64,000 nucleotides of DNA from Nocardia vinacea (GTDB taxonomy: Bacteria > Actinomycetota > Actinomycetes > Mycobacteriales > Mycobacteriaceae), in the NCBI RefSeq assembly GCF_035920345.1, contig NZ_CP109149.1:6634001-6698000 (forward strand). The letters run 5' to 3'. The stretch's first letter is position 1; every line of letters starts with the position of its first letter. A program made the translations under genes and the position numbers. The notes under the pieces are model-generated. The model was not told the origin of the DNA and searched no databases. It saw only the letters and a program-made list of their open reading frames with translations. Below, piece after piece: positions 8,971-18,497 of the stretch.

Positions 8971-9678
8971 ATGTCGACACGGGTGGCCACACTGGCGGAT
9001 GCGGCGGGACGGCCGCTGCGGGACGTTGTTTATACGACTTTGCGCGGCGAGTTGATGAACGGGGATATCCGGTTCGGCGAGCGCCTGACCGAGCCCAAGC
9101 TGTCGACCCGGTTCGGTATCTCGCGGACGCCGGTCCGCGAGGCGCTGACCATGCTGTGCTCGGATGGACTGTTGCAGCGGGAGGAATACGGCTTCACTCC
9201 GGTACGGCCGAGCATTCCGTTGATCCGGGACCTGTACGAGCTGCGAATCACCTTGGAGCTCGGCGGAATTCAGCGCGCCATCGATAGTCCGGCGGTCGTG
9301 CACGATCATGCGCTGCTGGCGGCCGAGCGCGAAGCCTGGCTGGCCCTGCGTGCGGATCCGCCCGAGCAGGAGCCCGGTTTCGTGGTGCGCGACGAGGAGT
9401 TCCACGTCACGCTGTTGACGGCGGCGGGCAATGCCGAACTGGTGCGCTCACTGAAGTCGGTGAATTCGCGGATCCGGCATGTTCGGATGTACGACTTCAT
9501 GGTCAACAACCGGATCGAGACCACCATCGCCGAGCATCTGGGAATTCTGGATGCCGTTCTGGCACAAGATCTTCCGCTGGCATATCGGCTGCTACACACC
9601 CACATCGGCGAATCGCTCGATGTCGTTCTCGATCGGGTCACGCGGGCCATCGCCGCGATGTCCCTGGCAACTGAATAG
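8971..9678 (+). CDS. GntR-family regulator (FadR/FCD type), likely of urea degradation
   Basis: This 235-residue protein has an N-terminal winged helix-turn-helix (about 10-75) with PLRDVVYTTLRGELMNGDI and FGISRTPVREALTML, typical of GntR. The C-terminal all-helical FCD ligand domain contains conserved Asp/His positions (RDEEFHVTLL and EHLGILDAV) that hold a metal or ligand. It is the first gene of a run with urea carboxylase ten bases downstream and allophanate hydrolase, so it probably responds to urea, allophanate or nitrogen supply. The ATG at 8971 is chosen because family sequence begins directly after it; the ribosome binding site is weak. Confidence 0.85.
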   Translation: MSTRVATLADAAGRPLRDVVYTTLRGELMNGDIRFGERLTEPKLSTRFGISRTPVREALTMLCSDGLLQREEYGFTPVRPSIPLIRDLYELRITLELGGIQRAIDSPAVVHDHALLAAEREAWLALRADPPEQEPGFVVRDEEFHVTLLTAAGNAELVRSLKSVNSRIRHVRMYDFMVNNRIETTIAEHLGILDAVLAQDLPLAYRLLHTHIGESLDVVLDRVTRAIAAMSLATE

Positions 9679-9688
9679 GGAGTTTTCG

Positions 9689-12600
9689 GTGACACTGGAA
9701 TTCGATACGGTTCTGGTCGCCAATCGCGGCGAAATCGCCTGCCGGATCATGCGGACGGCGCGTGCGCTCGGCCTGAAAACCGTCGCCGTGTACTCCGACG
9801 CCGATGTCGGTGCGGCACATGTCGAAATCGCCGATGTCGCAGTACATCTGGGGGCGAGTCCGGCGGCGGAGTCCTACCTGCGTGCCGACCTGGTTGTCGA
9901 GGCGGCGCTGTCGACGGGTGCGGGCGCGATTCATCCCGGATACGGATTCCTGTCGGAGAACGCGGATTTCGCTACAGCGGTGACCGATGCCGGGATAGCG
10001 TTCGTCGGTCCGACGCCGGAGCAATTGCGCATCTTCGGCGACAAGCACACGGCGCGGGAGACAGCCGAAGCCGTTGGGGTGCCGCTGATTCCGGGTAGCG
10101 GACTGCTCGAATCGGCCGAGCACGCGGTGGCCGAGGCCGAACGCATCGGCTATCCGGTAATGCTCAAGGCGGTCGGTGGCGGCGGCGGTATCGGCATGCA
10201 GGCCTGCGGTAATGCCGATGAGCTGCGGTCGGCGTATCTGCGCGTGCAGCGTTTGGCCGCGACGAATTTCTCCTCGACCGGTGTTTTCCTGGAGCGGTTC
10301 GTGGCGCGGGCCCGGCATATCGAGGTGCAGCTTTTCGGTGATGGTCGCGGGCGCGTGGTGAGCCTCGGCACCAGGGATTGTTCGCTGCAGCGCCGCAACC
10401 AGAAGGTCATCGAGGAAGCGCCCGCACCCGGACTCGCACCGGAACTGTCGGAGCAGTTGCTCGCGGCGTCGCGGGAGTTGGCCAGGTCGGTGCGGTACCG
10501 ATCGGCGGGCACGGTGGAGTTCGTCTACGACGTCGAGCGTGGTGTGGCCTCGTTCCTGGAGATGAACACCCGGCTGCAGGTCGAGCATCCGGTGACCGAG
10601 GCAGTGACCGGGGTCGATCTGGTCGAGTGGATGATGCGGCTGGCGGGCGGGGACAGCTCGATGGTCGACGAACTGCCCGAGACTGGACCGGCGATCAGCG
10701 GATGGGCCGTGGAGGCGCGGGTCTATGCCGAGGATCCGGGACACGCGTACCGACCGAGCGCCGGGTTGATCACGGCCGCGACCTTTCCGGCGGATACGTC
10801 GTCGCTTCGGGTCGATACCTGGGTCGCGACGGGCACCGAGGTCAGTCCGTACTACGACCCGCTGCTGGCCAAGGTGATCGCGTCGGGGACCACTCGCGAC
10901 GCGGCCTTCGCGGGATTGAGCGATGCGCTGGCCGCGACCAGGATCTACGGGGTCCAAACGAATCTGCCCCAATTGCGGGCGGCGAGTGCCGATGCCGTGG
11001 TGCTGGACGCGGACCACGTCACGACGACACTGGCCGATATCCGACCCGCCAGCCATCGCGTCGATGTGCTGCGCGGTGGCACGATGACCACGATCCAGGA
11101 TCATCCGGGTCGAATCGGCTTGTGGCAGGTCGGAATTCCGCCGTCGGGTCCGATGGACGATCTGTCGTTCACCCTGGCCAATATCGCCGTCGGCAACCCC
11201 GCAGGTGTGCCCGCGCTGGAATGCACGCTCCATGGGCCACAGGTGCGTTTCGCCGATGACTCAGTGGTGTGTGTGACGGGTGCGCAGACGCCGGTCACGG
11301 TGGATGGGCAACCGGTCCCGATGTGGCAGCCGGTAGCGGTCCCGGCCGGGTCGGTGCTCGATATCGGCGCACCGTCGGACGCCGGATTGCGCACCTACCT
11401 CGCGGTACGCGGCGGCATCGATGCGCCGCTCTATCACGGCAGCGCCGCCACCTTTACCCTCGGCGGTTTCGGCGGCAGCACCGGGAAAGCCCTGGTCGCG
11501 GGGGATGTGCTGGGAATCGTCGGGAATCGGCCCGAACTCGCTGAGCCACAAGCGGTTCCGCTCGACGAGCGACCCGAATTCAGGCACGTCTGGCAATTGG
11601 CCGTCGGTATCGGACCGCAGACCGCACCCGCCTATTTCACCGATGCGGATATGGGCCAATTCTATTCGCACCCTTGGAAAGTCGGCAGCCACGCGAACCG
11701 CACCGGCATTCGGCTGGAGGGTCCGAAGCCGACCTGGTCGCGCACCGACGGCGGTGATGCGGGACTGCATCCGTCGAATCTGCACGACAACCCGTACAGC
11801 GTCGGAACATTGAATGTCTCCGGCGATACCCCGATCCTGCTCGGCCCGGACGGTCCGAGCCTCGGCGGCTTCGCCTGCCCGCTCACCGTGATCTCGGCGC
11901 ATCGCTGGAAACTCGGCCAGTTGCGTCCCGGCGATACCGTCCGCTTCGTGCCCGTCGACGATGACCGAGCCACAGCGCTGCGCCGTTCGAACGCTGCGCG
12001 GGCCAAGGCCGACGCCCCAATGGATCTTGCTGCCGCACGGAGCCTGCTCACCGGTTCCCGCGAGCCGGTCGGACTGGATGATCGCGGCATCCTCGGCACC
12101 GTCGCGGCGGGTGCGGATCGCCCGCAAGTCGCCTATCTGCGTGGGGGCGATGACAATATTCTGGTCGAATACGGCGAGATGGTGCTGGATCTCGGTCTGC
12201 GCATGCGGGTGCACGCACTCGCCGAGGCGCTGGCGGGTACCGGACTGCCCGGCGTCATCGATGTGACACCGGGTGTCCGTTCGCTGCACATCCATTTCGA
12301 TCCCGAAGTGCTGCCCCAGTATCGGCTGCTCGGCACGCTGACCGAGCTCGAGTCCGAACTGCCCGCAACCCATGATCTCGTGGTGCCCAGCCGCACCATC
12401 CGATTGCCGCTGTCGTTCGACGATCCCTCGATTGCCGAGGCCATCGATCGATACCGCAGCGGGGTCCGCGACACCGCGCCGTGGTTGCCTTCGAATACCG
12501 AATTCATCCGCCGCATCAATGGACTCGACAGCGTCGAAGATGTGCGTGCCGCGGTCTTCGCCGCCGAGTACCTGGTGCTCGGCCTGGGGGACGTCTACCT

Positions 12601-13351
12601 CGGTGCGCCACTAGCGGTTCCGCTCGATCCGCGGCACCGGCTGGTCACCACCAAGTACAACCCGGCGCGCACCTGGACGCCATCGGATGCCGTCGGCATC
12701 GGCGGCAAGTACCTCTGCATATACGGCATGGCATCACCGGGCGGCTATCAGCTGATCGGCCGGACGGTGCCGATCTGGTCCAGCTACCGGCAATCCGCAC
12801 CGTTCGAAACAGGCACCCCGTGGCTGTTCCGATTCTTCGACCGCATCGTCTGGGAACCGGTGACACCCGAGCAGTTGCTCGAACAGCGCGCGGCCGCCGC
12901 GGCGGGCCGTTTCGACGCCGAGGTCAGCGATGGCACCTTCGCACTCGCCGATCACCTGCGGCTACTCGCCGAAAATGCCGAAGCCATAGCGGAATTCGAG
13001 ACCAAACAGGCCGTCGCCTTCGAAGCGGAGAAACAGGCCTGGCGCGCCGCAGGGGAATTCGAGCAGAGCACGATCGTCGAAAGCGTGCCGGAACCCGCTA
13101 CCGACCCACTGGCCGGATTACCGCCGGACGCAACGGTGGTCACCGCACCGATGATCGGCAATGTCTGGCGGGTGGAAATCGAGGTGGGCCAGCGTCTCGG
13201 CGCTGGCGATCCGGTGGCCATCCTCGAGGCGATGAAACTCGAACTGCCGGTGCACAGCCCGGGCACCGGCACGGTACTGAAGGTACTGGCCACCCCAGGC
13301 GCGAAAGTGGAACCGGGAACCCCACTAGCAGTGATCGGAGCCGCCGAATGA
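9689..13351 (+). CDS. uca: urea carboxylase (biotin-dependent)
   Basis: This 1220-residue enzyme carboxylates urea to allophanate using ATP and bicarbonate. Residues 1-450 are the biotin carboxylase domain (VLVANRGEIACRI, the Gly-rich loop KAVGGGGGIGMQA, and EMNTRLQVEHPVTE). From about 455 an AHS2/KipA-like domain follows (GGTMTTIQDHPGRIG), then an AHS1/KipI-like domain (VEYGEMVLDLGLRMRV), together forming the carboxyltransferase. The C-terminal carrier has the biotin site EAMKLELPV near residue 1180. Length and order match bacterial urea carboxylases. GGGAG lies six bases before the GTG start. The stop overlaps the next gene by four bases, so urea to allophanate to ammonia and CO2 forms one unit. 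No urea transporter is adjacent. Confidence 0.93.
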   Translation: MTLEFDTVLVANRGEIACRIMRTARALGLKTVAVYSDADVGAAHVEIADVAVHLGASPAAESYLRADLVVEAALSTGAGAIHPGYGFLSENADFATAVTDAGIAFVGPTPEQLRIFGDKHTARETAEAVGVPLIPGSGLLESAEHAVAEAERIGYPVMLKAVGGGGGIGMQACGNADELRSAYLRVQRLAATNFSSTGVFLERFVARARHIEVQLFGDGRGRVVSLGTRDCSLQRRNQKVIEEAPAPGLAPELSEQLLAASRELARSVRYRSAGTVEFVYDVERGVASFLEMNTRLQVEHPVTEAVTGVDLVEWMMRLAGGDSSMVDELPETGPAISGWAVEARVYAEDPGHAYRPSAGLITAATFPADTSSLRVDTWVATGTEVSPYYDPLLAKVIASGTTRDAAFAGLSDALAATRIYGVQTNLPQLRAASADAVVLDADHVTTTLADIRPASHRVDVLRGGTMTTIQDHPGRIGLWQVGIPPSGPMDDLSFTLANIAVGNPAGVPALECTLHGPQVRFADDSVVCVTGAQTPVTVDGQPVPMWQPVAVPAGSVLDIGAPSDAGLRTYLAVRGGIDAPLYHGSAATFTLGGFGGSTGKALVAGDVLGIVGNRPELAEPQAVPLDERPEFRHVWQLAVGIGPQTAPAYFTDADMGQFYSHPWKVGSHANRTGIRLEGPKPTWSRTDGGDAGLHPSNLHDNPYSVGTLNVSGDTPILLGPDGPSLGGFACPLTVISAHRWKLGQLRPGDTVRFVPVDDDRATALRRSNAARAKADAPMDLAAARSLLTGSREPVGLDDRGILGTVAAGADRPQVAYLRGGDDNILVEYGEMVLDLGLRMRVHALAEALAGTGLPGVIDVTPGVRSLHIHFDPEVLPQYRLLGTLTELESELPATHDLVVPSRTIRLPLSFDDPSIAEAIDRYRSGVRDTAPWLPSNTEFIRRINGLDSVEDVRAAVFAAEYLVLGLGDVYLGAPLAVPLDPRHRLVTTKYNPARTWTPSDAVGIGGKYLCIYGMASPGGYQLIGRTVPIWSSYRQSAPFETGTPWLFRFFDRIVWEPVTPEQLLEQRAAAAAGRFDAEVSDGTFALADHLRLLAENAEAIAEFETKQAVAFEAEKQAWRAAGEFEQSTIVESVPEPATDPLAGLPPDATVVTAPMIGNVWRVEIEVGQRLGAGDPVAILEAMKLELPVHSPGTGTVLKVLATPGAKVEPGTPLAVIGAAE

Positions 13352-15081
13352 CCGCAGGCGTCCTAGGCAATACCGAAGTCCACGGCACGCCGACCGCGCG
13401 GGTCGCCGCCGCGTATCGGCGCATCGCGGAGGTCGATCGGCCGGAGGTGTGGATCACACTGCGCGCCGAGGCCGATGTCGCCGCCGAGGCCGCAGGCGTC
13501 GAACAGCGGCTCGCCGCAGGTGAATCCTTGCCGCTGGCAGGGGTATTGGTTGCGGTCAAGGACAATATCGATGTCGCGGGACTGCCGACCACCGCGGCCT
13601 GCCCCGAATTCGCCTACACCGCCGAGGTCACCGCGGCGGCGATCGAGCGCCTGGTCGCGGCGGGCGCATTGGTTCTCGGCAAGACCAATCTGGATCAGTT
13701 CGCAACCGGGCTCGTCGGTACGCGCAGCCCATACGGCGCGGTTCGCCATGCGCACGATCCGGAGTTGATCTCCGGCGGGTCCAGCTCCGGATCGGCAGTC
13801 GCCGTAGCTCTCGGTATCGCGGATATCGGAATCGGTACGGACACAGCGGGTTCCGGACGCGTACCGGCCGCACTGCACGGAATCGTCGGTATCAAAGCCA
13901 CTTTGGGGATCATCCCGGCACACGGCGTGGTTCCGGCGTGTGCGGACTACGACGCAGTGACGGTCTTCGCCACCGACCTCGACAGCGCGGTCGTGTCGGC
14001 CGCGGTCATGGTCGGACCGGAGCCTCGGGATCCGCGCAGCCGGTCCTGGCCCGCCGATGTTCCGCTCGCCGCACCGCAGACCATCCGGCTGGCGATCCCC
14101 CGCGCCAAGGATCTCGTCGCGCTCAGCGATTCGTACCGAGATGCGTTCGCCCGCACTGTATCCGCGGTGACCAGCGCCGGGATAACGACCGAAGAGGTCG
14201 ATATCTCCGAGATGCTCGATGCCGCACTCCTGCTCTACGACGGCGCGATCGTCGCGGAACGCTATGCGGCCGTCGGCACATTCCTCGATACCGCGCCGGC
14301 CAGCACCGATCCCACCGTGACGGCCATCATCAATGCCGCGCGAGCAACGACCGGCCCCGGATTCGCGGCTGATCTGGATACCTTGGCGCGAGCCAAGGCT
14401 GCGGCGGCGGTGATATTGCAGGGGTTCGCCGGACTGCTCTTGCCGACAACCACGGAGCATCCGAGTATCGCTGCGGTACAAGCGGATCCGTTCGGCATCA
14501 ATCGACGGATGGGCACCTTCACGAACTTCTGCAATCTCCTGGATATGGCGGCCGTGGCCGTCCCCGGCCTACCCACCGCGACCGGCGCGCCCTTCGGCGT
14601 GATGGTCGTGACGCCCGCCTTCGCCGATCAGGTCGCCGTCGATATCGCCGCCCGCATCATCGGTGAGGACAACGCCCCGGCACTGGTCGAAGACGGTGTC
14701 GAACTGGCCGTCTTCGGCGCGCACCTGCGCGGCCAGCCGCTGCACTGGCAGTTGGAAGAGATCGGCGCGCGGTTCACCGGCGAGATCCGCACCACCGACG
14801 CCTACCGCCTGACCGCACTCGACACCACACCTCCGAAACCGGGACTGGTGCGCCACGGCCCGGGACTCGGTGCGCCGATCCTCGGCGAGCTGTTCCGCGT
14901 ATCGGCGGCGGGACTCGGCCGCTTCCTCGCCGCGCTGCCCGCGCCGATGGCGCTGACCAGTATCGAATTATCCGACGGACGTGCGGTCATCGGCTTCGCC
15001 TGCACTTACGATGCCGCAAGTACCGCCACCGATATCACCTCCTACGGCAGTTGGAAGGCCTACCTGCAGAACCAGAACTAG
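13348..15081 (+). CDS. atzF: allophanate hydrolase
   Basis: This 577-residue enzyme is an amidase-signature hydrolase that splits allophanate. The Ser-cisSer-Lys triad is visible: Lys near 71 in AVKDNID, the Gly/Ser-rich loop SGGSSSGSA near 143, and the nucleophilic Ser in GTDTAGSGR near 168. The C-terminal 120 residues from about EDGVELAVFGAHLRGQPL form the allophanate-hydrolase C domain, which processes the intermediate to ammonia and CO2. The ATG overlaps the stop of urea carboxylase (ATGA), so the two are translated together. Confidence 0.93.
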   Translation: MTAGVLGNTEVHGTPTARVAAAYRRIAEVDRPEVWITLRAEADVAAEAAGVEQRLAAGESLPLAGVLVAVKDNIDVAGLPTTAACPEFAYTAEVTAAAIERLVAAGALVLGKTNLDQFATGLVGTRSPYGAVRHAHDPELISGGSSSGSAVAVALGIADIGIGTDTAGSGRVPAALHGIVGIKATLGIIPAHGVVPACADYDAVTVFATDLDSAVVSAAVMVGPEPRDPRSRSWPADVPLAAPQTIRLAIPRAKDLVALSDSYRDAFARTVSAVTSAGITTEEVDISEMLDAALLLYDGAIVAERYAAVGTFLDTAPASTDPTVTAIINAARATTGPGFAADLDTLARAKAAAAVILQGFAGLLLPTTTEHPSIAAVQADPFGINRRMGTFTNFCNLLDMAAVAVPGLPTATGAPFGVMVVTPAFADQVAVDIAARIIGEDNAPALVEDGVELAVFGAHLRGQPLHWQLEEIGARFTGEIRTTDAYRLTALDTTPPKPGLVRHGPGLGAPILGELFRVSAAGLGRFLAALPAPMALTSIELSDGRAVIGFACTYDAASTATDITSYGSWKAYLQNQN

Positions 15082-15098
15082 CCGCTGACTCAACCGTC

Positions 15099-15151
15099 TT
15101 ACACATTTGTACTAGACAAACGTGCAACTGCTCTGTTAGACATATGTGCAA
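15099..15151. promoter_or_regulatory. three related operator-like elements before the FAD monooxygenase gene
   Basis: Three copies of one motif occur in 53 bases. TTACACATTTGT (15099-15110) is on the plus strand. TAGACAAACGTGCAA (15113-15127) and TAGACATATGTGCAA (15137-15151) are direct repeats 24 bases apart, whose complements read TTGCAC-N-TTTGT and TTGCACATATGT. This is the pattern of a dimeric repressor site of TetR or MarR type. No regulator gene is adjacent. Confidence 0.6.
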
Positions 15152-15178
15152 GACATTCGAGTCAGTGAGGAACAGATC

Positions 15179-16417
15179 ATGAGCAACACCAACCCCGCCA
15201 CCATCCGCCCGCGGGTCCTCGTCTGCGGCGGCGGCATCGGCGGCAATGCCGTTGCCCTGCAACTGCTCCGTGCCGGGATCCGGGCCACCGTGGTCGAGCG
15301 GGCGGCCACGCCGCGCCCCGGCGGGCAGGCCGTGGATCTGCGCGGGCCGAGCGTCGAGGTGGCGGAGCGGATGGGGCTCATGCCGGGCATCCGCAAATCC
15401 CAACTGGACGAGCGCGGCATGGTGTTCGTGGACAGTGAGGGCAAGGAACTGCTGCGCATGGCCGCCGAGGTCTTCGAGGGTAAGGGCGCGGTCGCCGAGA
15501 TCGAGATCACCCGAGGCGACCTGAACCAGGTGCTGCTCGATCTGCTCGACGAGGCGGGCGGCGTCGACTACCGCTACGGCGAATGGGTTACCGAGATCAG
15601 CCAGGACGATGCGGGCGCGGATGTCACCTTCGCCTCCGGCAGCACCGAGCGGTTCGACATCGTGATCGGCGCGGACGGACTGCATTCCTCGACCCGGCGC
15701 CTGGTCTTCGGCCCGGAGGAGGATTTCTCCACCTACCTCGGCGGCTACATGTCCTTCTTCACGCTGCCGACGCCCGACTATGCGGAGCAGCATTGGATCG
15801 CGATGAACTCCCTGGTCGGCGCGACCGGTGTGGGCCTGCGCCCGGATGCCGATCCGGCCACCTGCAAGGCGCTGGTCGTCATTCGCGACGCCGCGAATCC
15901 AGCGCTGCGTCGCGATGTCGCGGCACAGCAGCAGCTCATCCGCGAGCGACTGACCGACGGCGGCACGATCGCGAGCACCGTCCGCGATGCCATGGCCACC
16001 GCCGACGACTTCTACTTCGACGAACTGGCGCGCATCGACGTCCCGCACTGGTCCAAGGGCCGCGTGGTGCTGCTCGGCGACGCGGGTTACTGCGGTTCGC
16101 CGCTAACCGGACAGGGCACCGCGATGGCACTGGTCGGCGCGTACGTCCTGGCCGGTGAAGTCGCCGCGCACGCAACCGATCCCGAAAAGGCGCTGGCCCG
16201 CTACGAAGAGGTGCTGCGGCCGTTTGTCGCCACCGCGCAGGAGCTGCCGCCGGGTGGTCTGCGGTCGATGACGCCCCAATCGCGCTTCGGCATTCGCGCC
16301 GGTCTGTTCGTCAGCAGACTGATGACCACCAAGATCATGAAGCCGCTCATGATGAAGATGCTCACCAAAACCGAGAGCTACGAACTGCCCGACTACTCGG
16401 TCCAGACGGTCGGCTGA
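15179..16417 (+). CDS. FAD-dependent aromatic-type monooxygenase
   Basis: This 412-residue protein has the flavoprotein hydroxylase blocks: the FAD-binding GGGIGG near residue 17 (VLVCGGGIGGNAVALQLL), the DG motif DIVIGADGLHSSTR near 165, and the second FAD motif VLLGDAGYCGSPLTGQGTAM near 300. This is the family of p-hydroxybenzoate hydroxylase-like and TetX-like enzymes, which hydroxylate small, often aromatic or antibiotic, substrates with NAD(P)H and O2. The substrate is unknown. GAGG lies nine bases before the chosen ATG. Three operator-like repeats upstream suggest it is repressed and inducible. A 12-bp perfect hairpin follows at 16431. Confidence 0.85.
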   Translation: MSNTNPATIRPRVLVCGGGIGGNAVALQLLRAGIRATVVERAATPRPGGQAVDLRGPSVEVAERMGLMPGIRKSQLDERGMVFVDSEGKELLRMAAEVFEGKGAVAEIEITRGDLNQVLLDLLDEAGGVDYRYGEWVTEISQDDAGADVTFASGSTERFDIVIGADGLHSSTRRLVFGPEEDFSTYLGGYMSFFTLPTPDYAEQHWIAMNSLVGATGVGLRPDADPATCKALVVIRDAANPALRRDVAAQQQLIRERLTDGGTIASTVRDAMATADDFYFDELARIDVPHWSKGRVVLLGDAGYCGSPLTGQGTAMALVGAYVLAGEVAAHATDPEKALARYEEVLRPFVATAQELPPGGLRSMTPQSRFGIRAGLFVSRLMTTKIMKPLMMKMLTKTESYELPDYSVQTVG

Positions 16418-16430
16418 CCGCTCGAAGCCC

Positions 16431-16466
16431 GGCCGGGCCGGTCACCCCTCGTGAACCGGCCCGGCC
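16431..16466. repeat. hairpin 1 of a three-hairpin array, probable terminator
   Basis: GGCCGGGCCGGT pairs perfectly with ACCGGCCCGGCC around a loop containing ACCCCTCGTG. It starts 14 bases after the monooxygenase stop. The same loop recurs in two more hairpins downstream. Confidence 0.8.
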
Positions 16467-16583
16467 ACATACACCCTTGGATGGGATCGTCGGCACGCAC
16501 CGAATGGTTACCTTCGGCAGCGGCGACTGATTCGCCGGTCAGCTCCGGGAAGAGCCATCCGAAGTGGTTGCCCCAGATAAAGC

Positions 16584-16624
16584 GCCAGCGGGCCGGTCAC
16601 CCCTCGTGGACCGGCCCGGCTGGC
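16584..16624. repeat. hairpin 2 of the array
   Basis: GCCAGC-GGGCCGGTCAC pairs with GTGGACCGGCCC-GGCTGGC with two small bulges. The loop region again reads ACCCCTCGTG. Confidence 0.75.
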
Positions 16625-16639
16625 ACTACCCCCGTGACG

Positions 16640-16667
16640 CGACCTGTTACCCCTCGTGAACAGGTCG
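16640..16667. repeat. hairpin 3 of the array
   Basis: CGACCTGTT pairs perfectly with AACAGGTCG around the same ACCCCTCGTG loop. The stem sequence differs from hairpins 1 and 2 while the loop is kept. Confidence 0.75.
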
Positions 16668-16876
16668 AGTCCGGTTCCCCACCCCCGGTGGTGGCTTGTG
16701 TTGCGGTGTTGACACAAACAATGCCGTCGCGGGCTTGTTGGGCACTTAAGAAGACCTTGCAGGAACAAAACCGCAGGTAGTCACACTATTTGTGGAAGAT
16801 CCCGACAAGTTTGCGGCGCGGTGGCGCGAATCGGCGGATGATGGTGGATAAGGGCGCCAGTGAGATTGGAGCGGCG

Positions 16877-16936
16877 ATGGAAACCGTGGTTGTCTGGGTG
16901 TTGGCCTGCCTGCTCTATTGGTGGGGCCTGTTGTAG
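16877..16936 (+). CDS. possible 19-residue hydrophobic peptide
   Basis: An ATG six bases after GGAG opens a 19-codon frame, METVVVWVLACLLYWWGLL, almost entirely hydrophobic with three Trp and a TAG stop. It could be a tiny membrane peptide of the KdpF or MgtR kind. It sits alone between the hairpin array and the katA terminator, and I recognise no homologue. Chance occurrence is possible for so short a frame. Confidence 0.35.
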   Translation: METVVVWVLACLLYWWGLL

Positions 16937-16982
16937 TTCCGAGGCATGGGGCCCGTGGAATCCTGCCCCCCGCATACGAAAA

Positions 16983-17022
16983 GCTCCGCCTCCGACCGAA
17001 ATGGTCAGGGGCGGAGCTGTTT
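16983..17022. terminator. bidirectional terminator after katA
   Basis: GCTCCGCCTCCGACC pairs with GGTCAGGGGCGGAGC, with mismatches inside. TGTTTT follows on the plus strand, and the outer bases give TTTTCG on the minus strand where katA ends. The stem and trailing TGTTTTCG closely resemble the tRNA-Pro terminator at 8455. Confidence 0.8.
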
Positions 17023-17036
17023 TCGGAGCTGAGCTG

Positions 17037-18497
17037 TCAGCCGTCCAGTCCGGCGCGGACACCTTCCTCGACGCGCTTACCGAGCTCGGCGTCCACGTTC
17101 TTCCAGTATTCGAAGACCCGGGACAGCACCGGCTCGCGCACACCGCCGAGCACATGGCCGACGATATTGTCCACTAGACGATCTCGCTGCTCGTCGTCGA
17201 ACACCGTACGGACCAGGGTGCCCGCCTGGGCGAAGTCGTCGTCCTCGGCGTGCTCGATATAGCCGGAGCGTACGACGGTCGGGGCGAACTCCCAGACACC
17301 GCCATCGGGCGCCCGCTCCGGATCCGCATGCGGGCCGCCGAACGAATTCGGCGCGTAGACAGGTACATTCGCGTCGTTGTAGTCGTAACGCATCGCGCCC
17401 TCCTTGGAGTAAGAGTTCACCTCCGCGGCGCGTGCGCGGTTCGGCGGCAGCTGCGCGTAGTTGGTGCCGATGCGGTAGCGGTGCGCGTCCGCGTAGGCGA
17501 ATACCCGGCCGAGCAACATTTTGTCGGGCGAAAAGCCTATGCCGGGAACGACATTCGAGGGCTCGAAGGCGGCCTGCTCGACATCGACGAAGTAGTTGCC
17601 AGGATTGCGGTTCAGGGTCCACTTGCCGACCTCGATCAGCGGGTAGTCCCGATGCGACCACACCTTGGTCAGGTCGAACGGGTTGAAGCGGTAGCCCTCG
17701 GCCTCGGCGACCGGCATGACCTGCACGTACAGGGTCCAGCTCGGGAACTCGCCGCGGTCGATCGCCTCGTACAGATCGCGACGGTGGTAGTCGGCATCCG
17801 CACCGGCCAGGCGATCGGCCTCGGCCTGGGTCAGGTGGTCGATGCCCTGATCGGTCTTGAAGTGGTATTTCACCCAGAAGCGCTCGCCCGCGGCATTGAT
17901 CCACTGGTAGGTATGCGACCCGTAGCCGTTCATATGACGGTAGGTCTTCGGGATACCGCGGTCGCCCATCAGCCAGGTGACCTGATGGGCGGTCTCCGGA
18001 CGCAGGGTCCAGAAGTCCCACTGCATATTGTGATCGCGCAGGCCGCTGCCGGGCAGGCGCTTCTGCGAACGGATGAAGTCCGGGAACTCGAGCGGATCCT
18101 TGATGAAGAAGATCGGCGTGTTGTTGCCGACGAGGTCGTAGTTGCCGTCCTCGGTGTAGAACTTCACGGCGAAACCCCTTGGGTCGCGCCAGGTGTCGGG
18201 GCTGCCCTGCTCGCCCGCGACGGTGGAGAACCGCGCCAGCGATTCGGTCCGCGCGCCCGGCCGGAAGAGCTTGGCCTTGGTGTAGCGACTCACGTCATTG
18301 GTCACCACCAGCTCGCCGTATGCGCCCGCGCCCTTGGCGTGCACGATCCGCTCCGGCACTCGCTCCCGGTTGAACTGGGCGAGCTTTTCGATGAGGTAGT
18401 GGTCGTGCAGCAGGATCGGGCCCTGGGTGCCCGCGGTGAGCGAATCGCTATCGCTCGGCACCGGCACTCCGGTGTTGGTGGTGGTCGGCTTGGTCAT
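17037..18497 (-). CDS. katA: monofunctional haem catalase
   Basis: This 486-residue catalase converts hydrogen peroxide to water and oxygen. Essential parts are visible: [20 protein letters not shown] with the distal His53, [10 protein letters not shown] with the distal Asn at 125-126, and [12 protein letters not shown] near 337, which holds the proximal haem-ligand Tyr. Length fits small-subunit catalases. GGAGG lies six bases before the ATG. The start lies inside the end of furA, 50 bases before its stop, so furA and katA form one unit under a peroxide- or iron-sensing Fur protein. Confidence 0.96.
   Translation of the reverse strand: MTKPTTTNTGVPVPSDSDSLTAGTQGPILLHDHYLIEKLAQFNRERVPERIVHAKGAGAYGELVVTNDVSRYTKAKLFRPGARTESLARFSTVAGEQGSPDTWRDPRGFAVKFYTEDGNYDLVGNNTPIFFIKDPLEFPDFIRSQKRLPGSGLRDHNMQWDFWTLRPETAHQVTWLMGDRGIPKTYRHMNGYGSHTYQWINAAGERFWVKYHFKTDQGIDHLTQAEADRLAGADADYHRRDLYEAIDRGEFPSWTLYVQVMPVAEAEGYRFNPFDLTKVWSHRDYPLIEVGKWTLNRNPGNYFVDVEQAAFEPSNVVPGIGFSPDKMLLGRVFAYADAHRYRIGTNYAQLPPNRARAAEVNSYSKEGAMRYDYNDANVPVYAPNSFGGPHADPERAPDGGVWEFAPTVVRSGYIEHAEDDDFAQAGTLVRTVFDDEQRDRLVDNIVGHVLGGVREPVLSRVFEYWKNVDAELGKRVEEGVRAGLDG

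Noticed and set aside
12481..13347. Upstream extension of the allophanate hydrolase frame
   Set aside because: It overlaps the urea carboxylase carrier domain in another frame; the ATG overlapping the upstream stop is the natural start.
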